Made by a program: the position numbers and the translations under genes. Of a stretch of 14,745 bases of DNA, positions 6,559 through 13,524 are shown piece after piece (the stretch's first letter is position 1; each line of letters starts with the position of its first letter). The notes beneath the pieces are model-generated. The model had not been told where the DNA came from, made no database searches, and saw nothing but the letters and a program-made list of their open reading frames with translations. The stretch comes from DASUKL01 sp036278755 (lineage in GTDB: Bacteria > Chloroflexota > Limnocylindria > Limnocylindrales > CSP1-4): positions 1 through 14,745 of the forward strand of contig DASUKL010000024.1 of the NCBI GenBank assembly GCA_036278755.1, written 5' to 3'.

Positions 6559-9500
6559 GTGACGGTCGACCTGCGGCCCTACCTCCCTCGCCTGACGCTG
6601 GAGTGGCTGGCCCGCGAGCCACTCCCACCCTGGCAGGCGGTCGACGGCACATTAGCCTTCGTCGACATCTCGGGCTTCACCTCGATGACCGAACGCCTCG
6701 CGGCCCGCGGCAAGGTCGGGGCGGAGGAGGTCAGCGACATCCTCGATGCCTCGTTCGGCGAGCTGCTGGCCCTCTCGGACGCGGAGGGCGCCGACCTCAT
6801 CAAGTGGGGCGGCGACGCCGTGCTGCTGCTCTTCCGCGGCTCCCAACACGCCGCCAGGGCGACGCGGGCGACGTGGGCCATGGTCCACACGATGGGCCGG
6901 ATCGGACGGCTGCGGACGAGCGTCGGCCCCGTCCGGCTGCGGATGTCGGTCGGTATCCACAGCGGAGCGTTCCACTTCTTCCTGGTCGGGGACCTTCATC
7001 AGGAGCTGGTCCTGACCGGCCCGGCAGCCACGATCACGGCGCGCATGGAGTCCATCGCCGAGGCGGGCGAGGTGGTGGTCAGCCCGCAGACGGCGGCGCT
7101 CCTGCCGGCCGGCGTCATCGGCGAGCGAAAGGCCGAGGGCCACCTACTGCGGGCCGCGCCCCATGGGCCTCCCTCCGGCCCGGCGCCCCAGCCGCCGATC
7201 GAGGGGCTGGACCTGGCGACCTGTCTGCCGCTGACGATCCGCGAGCACCTCCTCGCGGGGGCTATCCCCTCGGAGGCGGAGCACCGGCCCATCAGCGCCT
7301 GCTTCATCGAGTTCCGAGGCAGCGACGCGCTGCTCTCCGAGCCCGACGGCGAGGCGCTCGCGGGGGCGGCCCTGGCCCGCCTCATGGGCACCGTCCAGCG
7401 CTCCGCCGAGACGAACGGGGTGAGCTTCTTCGAGACCGACATCAACCAGGACGGCGGCAAGATCATGCTCATCGCGGGCGCCCCGCGAACGAGCGGCCAC
7501 GACGAGGAGGGCATGCTGCGCACCGCCCGCGACGTCATCGAGGCGGGCCAGGACATCCCCCTGGCCTTGCGCCTCGGCGTCAACGCCGGGCGGGTCTTCG
7601 CCGGCGGCTTCGGACCGCCCTTCCGGCGGACCTACTCCGTCAAGGGCGATGCCATCAACCTGGCCGCTCGCCTGATGGCCAAGGCCCCCAGCGGGGCGAT
7701 CTACGCCACACCGGCGGTGCTCGATCGGTCGCGGACCGCCTTCCAGACCACGGCCCTCGAGCCGTTCATGGTCAAGGGCAAGGTGCGACCGGTCGAGGCC
7801 TGGTCCGTGGGCCCCGCGCGCGGCGCCCGGGCCATGACGCAGGAGCGGGTCGAGTTGCCGCTCGTCGGGCGCACGACCGAGCTAGCCGCCCTGGAAGAGG
7901 CGCTGGCCGCGGCGCGGGCCGGCCAGGGGCGCATCGTCGAGCTCATCGGCGAGCCGGGCATCGGCAAGAGCCGGCTGGTCGACGAACTCCACCGCCGAGC
8001 GCCCGACCTCCCCGTGCTCCTGGCGACCTCCGACGCCTACAGCCAGAACGCGCCGTACGGAACCTTCCACGGCCTGCTGCGCTCGATCGTGGGGGCCGAC
8101 CCCGAGGCCGACCCGCAGACGGTAGGGGCTCGTCTGGCCGGCTGCGTGGCCAGCGCGACCCCGGAGCTCACCCCCTGGCTGCCGCTGCTGGCCATCCCGC
8201 TCGATGCGACCGTCGCGCCCACGGCCGAGACCGACGCCCTGGGCGAGGCGTTCCGGAAGCCCCGCCTGGAGGCGGCCATTTCGACGCTCCTGGCCGCCCT
8301 CGCCCCCGGACCGCTCCTGGCCGTCTTCGACGACGCGCAGTGGATGGACGAGGCCTCGGCCTCGCTCCTGGCCCGCCTGGCCCTCGACCTGCGCGAGCGG
8401 CGCTGGCTGATCCTGGCTCTGCGCACGGGCGCCGGGAGCGGTTTCGAAGCTGCCGAGGCAGCCGCCCCCCTCCGCCTGCGGCTCGCGCCGCTGGCGCCGG
8501 AGGCCGCGGCGAGCGCGCTGACGGCCGCCACCGAGGCGGCGCCGCTGCCGGCCCATGTCATGGACGCACTGACGGCGCGGGCGGGCGGCAACCCGCTCTT
8601 CCTCCAGGAGCTCCTGGCCGCGGCCCAGGGCGCGACCGGCGAGGCCGAGCTGCCGGCCTCCGTCGAGGAGGTCCTGGCCGCCCAGCTCGACCAGCTCGCC
8701 CCCCAGGACCGGCTCGTCCTTCGCTACGCGGCCGTCCTGGGCACCCGCTTCGAAAGCGGGCTGCTGGAGTCGATCCTGGCTCGCGGCGAGGCTCGGGCCG
8801 ATCGGGGGACCTGGTCCCGGCTCTCGGCCTATGTCATTCGCGAGCCTTTCGGCTGGCTTCACTTCCGCCACGCCCTCATCCGCGACACGGCCTACGAGCG
8901 GCTATCGTTCCGCCGCCGGCAGGAGCTGCACGGTCAGGTCGGCGAGGCGATCCTGGCCGACTCACGGGCGCCCGACGAACAGGCCGAGCTGCTCTCGCTC
9001 CACTTCTTCCACGCCCAACGGTTCGATCAGGCCTGGCGCTACGGGCGGTTGGCCGGCGATCGGGCCCGCTCGGCCTATGCCAACGTCGAGGCGGCCCGCT
9101 CCTATCAGCGGGCCCTCGAGGCGGCCCGGCGGGTGCGCGGCATCCCTCCGCCCGAGGTGGCCGCGGCATACGAGGCGATGGGCGATGCGCGCGTCCGGCT
9201 GGGCGAGTTCGGAGCCGCCGCTGACGCCTTCCGGGCCGGCCGGGTCCTCGTCCGGGGCGATGCCCTGGCCGAGGCCCGCCTGCTGCTGAAGGTGAGCCAG
9301 ATGAGCTGGCAGCAGGGCCGCCGGCCGGAGGCGCTCCGCTGGATCCGGCGCGCCGATGGCTTGCTCGAGGCGCGCCGCGACCTGCCGGCACGGGCCGAGC
9401 GGGCCCGGCTGGCCGTCGAGTACGGGGCCGTGCGGCAGCAGCAGGGTCGAGCCAGCGAGGCCATCCGCTGGTGGCGCCGGGCCATCCCGGAGGCCGAAGC

Positions 9501-10374
9501 GGCGGGAGCCAGGGACGCCCTGGCCCATGCCTACTACCTGCTCGACTGGGCCCTCCAGTCCCTGGGCCGTGGCGAGGAGGCGGTCAACGCCCCTGCCGCA
9601 CTCGTCATCTACGAGGAGCTCGGCGACCTCGGCCAACAGGCCAAGGTCCTCAACAACCTCGGCGCGAAGGCCTACTTCGAAGGCGCCTGGGATGAGGCGA
9701 TCGCCTACTACGAGCGGGCTCGCATCGCCTTCGAGCGCCTGGGTGCGCAGGTCGACGCCGCGACGCCGATCCTCAACATCGGTGAGATCCTGTCCGACCA
9801 GGGCCAGCTTCCGGAGGCCGAAGCCCAGTTGCGTCAGGCGCTGCGCGTCTGCCGGGCGGCCGACTACCGCTCCGGCGCGGCCCAGGCCTCCGCGCTCCTC
9901 GGTGTCGTCGAGGCCCGGGCGGGCCGCTTCGAGGAGGGCCTCGTGCTGCTGGCAGACGCCCGCGCCCTGTATCTCGCCGACGGCGAGAAGGTCGCCGCCA
10001 TCGAGGTCGACGCGAAGGTCGTCGAATGCCTCGTGCTGCGAGGTGACGGCCGCGCCGCATCGACCCTGGCCGCGGACACGCTGGAGCGGGCGCTCGCCGC
10101 CGACGCAGGCTACCTCGAGCCCGCCTTGCGGCGCTTGAGCGGCCAGGCGCTGGCCCTCATCGGCCGGTCCGACATGGCACGGCAGGCCCTCGACGAGGCG
10201 TTGGCCACGGCCAGGCGGGCCGGCGATGAGTACCAGACGGCCCTCATCCTCGAGGCGCTGCGTCGCCTGCCCGCTCCCGCCCGGGCCGGCCTCGACGCTC
10301 GGGCGATGGCCGACGAGCACCACCGCATCCTGGCCAAGCTGGGGGTCCGGGCGACCGGCTCGGCCCCGCTCTAA
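6559..10374 (+). CDS. sAC-like class III adenylate cyclase (two cyclase domains, NTPase, TPR)
   Basis: The 1271-residue protein is arranged like mammalian soluble adenylyl cyclase. Cyclase domain 1 (~28-190) has FVD36-ISGFTSMTE and K82-WGG-D86, the two metal-binding Asp and the adenine-contacting Lys; the transition-state Asn is Thr158, while Arg162 remains. Cyclase domain 2 (~242-410) has lost both metal Asp (E251, K301) but keeps S360-VKGDAI-N367-LAA-R371. The domains therefore complement each other, forming one composite active site. A STAND/AAA-type NTPase (~430-690) follows, with Walker A GEPGIGKS (464-471) and Walker B VFDDAQWMDE (D591, D592). The C-terminal half (~800-1271) is helical TPR repeats, for example YQRALEAARR, AIAYYERARIAFERLG and EAEAQLRQALRVCR. 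No membrane segment is seen, so it is cytoplasmic. Known: this class makes cAMP from ATP; S360 replaces the Thr of ADCY10 at the base-selecting position, which fits ATP. TPRs probably bind a regulator. Confidence 0.92.
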   Translation: MTVDLRPYLPRLTLEWLAREPLPPWQAVDGTLAFVDISGFTSMTERLAARGKVGAEEVSDILDASFGELLALSDAEGADLIKWGGDAVLLLFRGSQHAARATRATWAMVHTMGRIGRLRTSVGPVRLRMSVGIHSGAFHFFLVGDLHQELVLTGPAATITARMESIAEAGEVVVSPQTAALLPAGVIGERKAEGHLLRAAPHGPPSGPAPQPPIEGLDLATCLPLTIREHLLAGAIPSEAEHRPISACFIEFRGSDALLSEPDGEALAGAALARLMGTVQRSAETNGVSFFETDINQDGGKIMLIAGAPRTSGHDEEGMLRTARDVIEAGQDIPLALRLGVNAGRVFAGGFGPPFRRTYSVKGDAINLAARLMAKAPSGAIYATPAVLDRSRTAFQTTALEPFMVKGKVRPVEAWSVGPARGARAMTQERVELPLVGRTTELAALEEALAAARAGQGRIVELIGEPGIGKSRLVDELHRRAPDLPVLLATSDAYSQNAPYGTFHGLLRSIVGADPEADPQTVGARLAGCVASATPELTPWLPLLAIPLDATVAPTAETDALGEAFRKPRLEAAISTLLAALAPGPLLAVFDDAQWMDEASASLLARLALDLRERRWLILALRTGAGSGFEAAEAAAPLRLRLAPLAPEAAASALTAATEAAPLPAHVMDALTARAGGNPLFLQELLAAAQGATGEAELPASVEEVLAAQLDQLAPQDRLVLRYAAVLGTRFESGLLESILARGEARADRGTWSRLSAYVIREPFGWLHFRHALIRDTAYERLSFRRRQELHGQVGEAILADSRAPDEQAELLSLHFFHAQRFDQAWRYGRLAGDRARSAYANVEAARSYQRALEAARRVRGIPPPEVAAAYEAMGDARVRLGEFGAAADAFRAGRVLVRGDALAEARLLLKVSQMSWQQGRRPEALRWIRRADGLLEARRDLPARAERARLAVEYGAVRQQQGRASEAIRWWRRAIPEAEAAGARDALAHAYYLLDWALQSLGRGEEAVNAPAALVIYEELGDLGQQAKVLNNLGAKAYFEGAWDEAIAYYERARIAFERLGAQVDAATPILNIGEILSDQGQLPEAEAQLRQALRVCRAADYRSGAAQASALLGVVEARAGRFEEGLVLLADARALYLADGEKVAAIEVDAKVVECLVLRGDGRAASTLAADTLERALAADAGYLEPALRRLSGQALALIGRSDMARQALDEALATARRAGDEYQTALILEALRRLPAPARAGLDARAMADEHHRILAKLGVRATGSAPL

Positions 10375-10380
10375 AGCGGG
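10365..10380. terminator. Hairpin spanning the cyclase stop codon
   Basis: CCCGCT and AGCGGG pair over a CTAA loop that contains part of the TAA stop. The stem is a perfect 6 bp. It is the first of three successive hairpins in the gap between convergent genes and lacks a T-run. Confidence 0.45.
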
Positions 10381-10384
10381 ATCG

Positions 10385-10415
10385 CGAACGCCGTGCCTTT
10401 CGGACCCGGCGTTCG
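10385..10415. terminator. Second hairpin in the convergent gap
   Basis: CGAACGCCG and CGGCGTTCG form a perfect 9-bp stem with a 13-nt loop. Its position between two converging genes suits a bidirectional terminator, although neither strand shows a U-rich tail after it. Confidence 0.5.
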
Positions 10416-10422
10416 GGCGGCC

Positions 10423-10443
10423 GGCTCGGCCCTAAGCCGAGCC
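10423..10443. terminator. Third and strongest hairpin in the convergent gap
   Basis: GGCTCGGC and GCCGAGCC form a perfect 8-bp GC-rich stem over a 5-nt CCTAA loop, ending 11 bp before the stop codon of the opposing gene. It is symmetric and so could act on both transcripts. No T-run follows on either strand. Confidence 0.55.
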
Positions 10444-10454
10444 TCGGCCGTCGA

Positions 10455-11729
10455 TCAGCTGAAGTACTTGGGATCGGCGGCCGGGAAGATGAACGTGATC
10501 AGCACGTCGCTCTTGGCCTGCGGGCTGCGGTTGCGGCTCAGGATGCACGGCGCGCCGGCCGTGGCATCCGGGTTGGGGCAGTCGGGCAACAGGCCGAACG
10601 AACCGGGGGCGACCCAGGCCCCATCCCGGTCCCAGAAGCCGATGGTCGAGGCGAAACAGACCTGGAACGAGGCGACGCCGCGATGGCCGGAGAGCGCCTT
10701 GTCGATCTGGATGACGGCCGTCGAGGGCTGGCCGGTCGTGACGTCCACATCGGACTGCTGGCTCAGGCCGGAGTAGCCAGCGCAGGAGCCGTCGTAGTCC
10801 TTGCTGAGGGTCAGGAGGATGTAGCCACCGTCCGTGCCGCCGTTGGTACTGACGCTCGAGGTCGTGTTGCCGGCACTGCTGCTGGTAGTGCAGTCGGTGG
10901 CCGGTGCACAGCCGACGTTGGCGACGGTGAAGCTCGTCGAGGTCGCCGAGCCGAAGCCCGCCGCGCTGGCGGTCAAGGTGTAGCTGCCGACGGTGGCGAT
11001 GCCCAGGCCGCCGAACGCGGCCGGCGCGCCGCCGGGGCCGGTCGTGGCGCCGCTGCCGCTGATGGCCACGGCCGGGCTGGCCGTCAGGCCGATGCTGACG
11101 CCGTCGACCGGGGAGCCGTCACCGGCCAGCGCGGCCACGGTGACCGGAGATCCGCTCGGGTCGAGCGCGACGCTGGTGATGGTCGTCGTCACCGTCGCAT
11201 CGGTCGGCTCGGCCACGAAGGCGAGCGAGCAGCTTCCGACGACCGCGGTCGTGGGGTCCGACCCTACGTTCGTGAAGCCGTTGCCTGGCGGCCCGTTGAA
11301 GGCGTTCGACTGCTTGACGTCCGTCGACCACTGTCCGCTGCTGGCGCCGCAGGGGGCCGTCAGGGTGAAGCTGACGGTGACGCTATCGGGATAGGCAAGG
11401 TCGAGGTCGCGCAACTCGATGACGCCGCCGGAAACCTTCAACGTCCCTACGTCGCTGGTGGCCCCGGTCACGGTCATGTCGGCCGGCGGCGTGATGTTCG
11501 CCGAGCCGAGGGTCTGGCTGCGGTTCTCGTTGGTGATCGAGAAGGTGCCGGCAACGCTCGCCCCGGCCCCGATGCTCTCCGGCGTGGCGCCGTCCGAGTA
11601 CGGTTTGGTCCCCGCCGCCACGAAGGCCGGCGAAAGGATGCCGCTCAGGAGCAGCAGGCTCGACGTTAGCACGCCGGCGCGCCCTCCGATGACTCGCGCA
11701 CGGCTGCGCTGGAGGTGAGAAAGGTGCAC
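10455..11729 (-). CDS. Secreted Ig-like domain protein
   Basis: The predicted 424-residue exported protein starts with a signal peptide: Arg residues in QRSRARVIGGRAG, then the hydrophobic VLTSSLLLLSGILS and an AFVAA-type cleavage site near residue 39. Residues ~40-165 form a beta-rich region with Thr/Ser/Gly repeats (VAGTFSITNENRSQTLG). Residues ~170-265 resemble bacterial Ig-like domains: FVAEPTDATVTTTITSVAL, VTVAALAGDGSPVDGVSIGL, and GSYTLTASAAGFGSATSTSF. A Ser/Thr-rich spacer with CTTSSSAGNTTSSVSTNGG follows, then a C-terminal domain with CPNPDATAGAPC and a conserved-looking end ITFIFPAADPKYF. Eight Cys residues follow the signal peptide, consistent with disulfides. No LPXTG or membrane anchor is seen. 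GTG 11729 was preferred because AAGGGG lies 8 nt upstream; GTG 11738 adds three residues but has that AAGGG directly against it. Function is unknown; surface adhesion or matrix is only a guess. Confidence 0.78.
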   Translation of the reverse strand: MHLSHLQRSRARVIGGRAGVLTSSLLLLSGILSPAFVAAGTKPYSDGATPESIGAGASVAGTFSITNENRSQTLGSANITPPADMTVTGATSDVGTLKVSGGVIELRDLDLAYPDSVTVSFTLTAPCGASSGQWSTDVKQSNAFNGPPGNGFTNVGSDPTTAVVGSCSLAFVAEPTDATVTTTITSVALDPSGSPVTVAALAGDGSPVDGVSIGLTASPAVAISGSGATTGPGGAPAAFGGLGIATVGSYTLTASAAGFGSATSTSFTVANVGCAPATDCTTSSSAGNTTSSVSTNGGTDGGYILLTLSKDYDGSCAGYSGLSQQSDVDVTTGQPSTAVIQIDKALSGHRGVASFQVCFASTIGFWDRDGAWVAPGSFGLLPDCPNPDATAGAPCILSRNRSPQAKSDVLITFIFPAADPKYFS

Positions 11730-11737
11730 GGGAGACA

Positions 11738-11743
11738 CCCCTT
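11738..11743 (-). promoter_or_regulatory. Ribosome-binding site of the secreted protein gene
   Basis: AAGGGG on the minus strand sits 8 nt before the GTG at 11729. It is the reason that start was preferred over the GTG at 11738. Confidence 0.5.
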
Positions 11744-11801
11744 CGTTCGGCGACCCCGCGGCGATGGTTGCCCCTCTGGCAGATCCGGCACTGTCGCGGT
11801 G

Positions 11802-11811
11802 GTCCTAGGAC
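11802..11811. promoter_or_regulatory. Palindrome at the predicted transcription start
   Basis: GTCCTAGGAC is a perfect 10-bp palindrome, 3 bp downstream of the -10-like hexamer of the secreted protein gene, where transcription would begin. A regulator could bind there; this is inference from position and symmetry only. Confidence 0.3.
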
Positions 11812-11814
11812 GAA

Positions 11815-11844
11815 AGTATGCCCATCTCGTGTCGTTGTGCGCAA
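11815..11844 (-). promoter_or_regulatory. Candidate promoter of the secreted protein gene
   Basis: On the minus strand TTGCGC (11844-11839) and CATACT (11820-11815) are separated by 18 nt. Each matches the -35 and -10 consensus at four of six positions. The 151-bp gap 11730-11880 holds this element, the palindrome and the ribosome-binding site, and no gene. Confidence 0.4.
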
Positions 11845-11880
11845 GCACCTGGACCGGTCTGGCGGGTCGCTGGCCCGGAT

Positions 11881-12819
11881 TCAGCTGAGCGCGGCCAGGG
11901 CCAGGAGGCCGCTGAAGATGGCCACCGAGATGCTGGCGAGGGTGCCCAGGAGGTAGTACTCGGCGAACTCGCGGTCGTCGAGCTGCTTGAAGCGAGCCAC
12001 GGTCTTGGCCGCCACGACCAGGCCGATGGCGGCCTCGGCCTGGAGCAGGACGAAGATCACCACCAGCAGCCGCTCCAGCACGCCAACGGCCTGGCCGACC
12101 TTCTCCGGCGGCGGCCCTCGGCGCGGCCCGGCCGCGCCGTCCTGGCCGGTCACCGTGGCCCGCGGCCGGACGAGCGTGACCACGAACAGCGAGCCGGCTT
12201 TGGTGTTGACGATGAGCAACGCGGCGCCCACGACGGCGGTCAGCACGACCCGATGGAAGGCGGCCAGGTCGGCCCCGCCCAGGCCGCTCACGGCCGAGCT
12301 CCACCCGTCGCTCACCGGGGCGCGGGCCAGGAGCGCCCACCAGGCCGCGGCCATGAGGGCCAGGTGGGCTCCCTGGTCGGCCACGAAGAGGAAGGCGGGC
12401 ATGGCCGTCCAGGTCCGATCCATCTGATCGGGCGCGGACGCCTCGGGCTGGAGGCTCGGCTCAGCGGGGGTGCCGCCCGCAGCCTGGGGGGAGCCGTGGA
12501 GCTCGGGGCTCGGCTCGGGCTGGAGGCCGGCCTCACGGAGGGCCCGGGCCTCGACGGCTCGAGTGATGCGGATCTTCGTCCGATCGATGACCCAGTGGCC
12601 GAGCGTGACCACCCCCAGCAGACCGGCCCCCGGCACCCCATAGGCCAGGACGAACGGCACGAGGCACAGGCCGACGACGGCCACGTGGGCGCTGAGGGCC
12701 ACCCGGGCCCGACGGCTGTGCTTGAACTTCTCCGTCGCCATCCATTCGGTCTGGAGGACGAAATCGGCCGCCAGGTGGGCCAGCACCAGCCAGGCCAGGA
12801 CGATGACAGGTTCGCTCAC
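11881..12819 (-). CDS. DUF3307 family membrane protein
   Basis: The 312-residue integral membrane protein matches the DUF3307 pattern. The N-terminal half has AHLAADFVLQTEWMATEK (H15, D19) and GHWVIDRTK (H75, D80). FLFVADQGAHL (D148, H152) opens the second half. The C-terminal part has GVLERLLVVIFVLLQAEAAI, KTVARFKQLDDREFAEYYL and GTLAS, all typical of the family. About seven hydrophobic segments are seen. Membrane-embedded His and Asp residues recur but no reaction is known. Residues ~92-135 are a Pro/Glu-rich hydrophilic insert with an internal repeat (LQPEPSPELHGS, EPSLQPEAS). The GTG start overlaps the stop of the SatD gene (GTGA), with GGAGG 6 nt upstream. Pairing of these two families is known from other bacteria and suggests joint function. 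Family confidence is high; function is unknown. Confidence 0.87.
   Translation of the reverse strand: MSEPVIVLAWLVLAHLAADFVLQTEWMATEKFKHSRRARVALSAHVAVVGLCLVPFVLAYGVPGAGLLGVVTLGHWVIDRTKIRITRAVEARALREAGLQPEPSPELHGSPQAAGGTPAEPSLQPEASAPDQMDRTWTAMPAFLFVADQGAHLALMAAAWWALLARAPVSDGWSSAVSGLGGADLAAFHRVVLTAVVGAALLIVNTKAGSLFVVTLVRPRATVTGQDGAAGPRRGPPPEKVGQAVGVLERLLVVIFVLLQAEAAIGLVVAAKTVARFKQLDDREFAEYYLLGTLASISVAIFSGLLALAALS
12442..12527 (-). repeat. Imperfect duplication inside the DUF3307 linker
   Basis: The 14-mer CTCGGGCTGGAGGC (plus-strand reading) occurs at 12442-12455 and 12514-12527, in the same phase (72 nt apart). It encodes the repeated LQPE core of the hydrophilic insert. Confidence 0.6.
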
Positions 12820-13457
12820 GCGGCGCCTCCGGCCTGCGCGAGGCCTGTCTCGAAGATGCGCCGCACCGCGGCCAGCAGGCGGCTCGCATCGCGGACCCGG
12901 CCCCGGCCGTAGGCCACGGACACGGTGGCCCGGCTGATGCCCAGACGGGCGGCCACGTCGGCCTGGCGACAGCCCTCGAGCAGCATGAGCCGGGCGATCG
13001 TCCGCTGGCGGGGGGTCATGGCCGTCAGGCTGGCGGCCAGGACCGGGGCCAGATCGTCGAGCAGCACGTCGGCGGCGGCCCCGCCGCTGACCGCCAGGAG
13101 CGCGTCGTGACGCTGCTTGGCCTCCCCCACCAGGGTCCGGGCAGCGACGTAGGCCTGTCCGGTGCGGCGCGTAGCGCTGCCCTGGCCGCGCTCGATCGAG
13201 CCGGCCACGATCACCCAGCGCATCCGCGGGGCGGTATCGTGGAGCAGACCCTGGAGCACGAACCGGAACGGGTCGGCGGACCAGCGGACGAGGCCCTGGA
13301 CCTCATCGCCCTGGGTGAAGTCGAAGGGCGCCAGTTGGTCGTCCGGGGCCAGGGCGGTCAGCTCCGCGCTCAGGCGGCGGCTCCAGTCGCTGGCCGCGGC
13401 CAGGTCGAGCCGCGAGTCCACGACGTCCCCGATGAGCACGATGCCGCGTTCGTCCAC
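12816..13457 (-). CDS. SatD family protein with C-terminal helix-turn-helix
   Basis: The 213-residue protein matches the SatD family. The N-terminal domain has IVLIGDVVDSR (D11, D14), then FTQGDEVQGLVRW (G50, D51, E52), MRWVIVAGSIERGQGSATRR and GQAYVAARTLVGEAK. Residues ~146-188 form a helix-turn-helix: LTAMTPRQRTIARLMLLEGCRQADVAARLGIS is followed by RATVSVAYGRGR, like sigma-70 region 4 or LuxR-type DNA-binding domains. Known: SatD proteins are named after a stress-related sat operon in streptococci; their biochemical role is unsettled. I infer a small-molecule-sensing or nucleotide-binding domain controlling a DNA-binding domain. The stop overlaps the DUF3307 start by 4 nt, so the two genes form an operon. 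The GTG at 13457 is preceded by no useful Shine-Dalgarno site but by a good promoter only 6 nt away. Confidence 0.86.
   Translation of the reverse strand: MDERGIVLIGDVVDSRLDLAAASDWSRRLSAELTALAPDDQLAPFDFTQGDEVQGLVRWSADPFRFVLQGLLHDTAPRMRWVIVAGSIERGQGSATRRTGQAYVAARTLVGEAKQRHDALLAVSGGAAADVLLDDLAPVLAASLTAMTPRQRTIARLMLLEGCRQADVAARLGISRATVSVAYGRGRVRDASRLLAAVRRIFETGLAQAGGAA
12826..12830 (-). promoter_or_regulatory. Ribosome-binding site of the DUF3307 gene
   Basis: GGAGG on the minus strand, 6 nt before the GTG at 12819 and inside the end of the SatD gene. It supports the overlapping GTGA start. Confidence 0.7.
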
Positions 13458-13463
13458 GCCTGG

Positions 13464-13492
13464 AGACTAACAGAGGCCCGGATAGCCGTCAA
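13464..13492 (-). promoter_or_regulatory. Promoter of the satD-DUF3307 operon, leaderless
   Basis: On the minus strand the -35 box TTGACG (13492-13487; five of six consensus bases) and the -10 box TAGTCT (13469-13464) are exactly 17 nt apart. The -10 box ends 6 nt before the GTG, so transcription should begin at the start codon itself. This is the best promoter in the window. Confidence 0.7.
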
Positions 13493-13498
13493 CGGCTA
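13483..13498. promoter_or_regulatory. Inverted repeat over the satD -35 box, possible operator
   Basis: TAGCCGT and ACGGCTA are perfect 7-bp arms around a CA centre, covering the -35 box TTGACG. A repressor bound here would block RNA polymerase. The HTH domain of SatD makes autoregulation an attractive but unproven idea. A wider repeat, GGATAGCCG (13480-13488) and CGGCTATCC (13522-13530), encloses it and reaches the acyl-CoA dehydrogenase stop, so it may also work as a weak terminator. Confidence 0.45.
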
Positions 13499-13524
13499 AC
13501 CGATAGCGAGGTAGCCATGTCCGG

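Noticed and set aside
6603..9224. Plus-strand 873-codon frame inside the cyclase gene
   Set aside because: Pro/Arg/Gly-rich shadow in another frame; the cyclase frame holds all catalytic motifs.
8962..10323. Minus-strand 453-codon frame opposite the TPR region
   Set aside because: No recognisable domain; GC-driven lack of stops opposite TPR repeats.
10683..11669. Plus-strand 328-codon frame opposite the secreted protein
   Set aside because: Composition is Gly/Ala/Arg-rich with no motif, whereas the minus strand has a signal peptide and Ig-like pattern.
11818..12912. Plus-strand 364-codon frame opposite DUF3307
   Set aside because: No domain; DUF3307 hallmarks and the GTGA overlap fix the coding strand.
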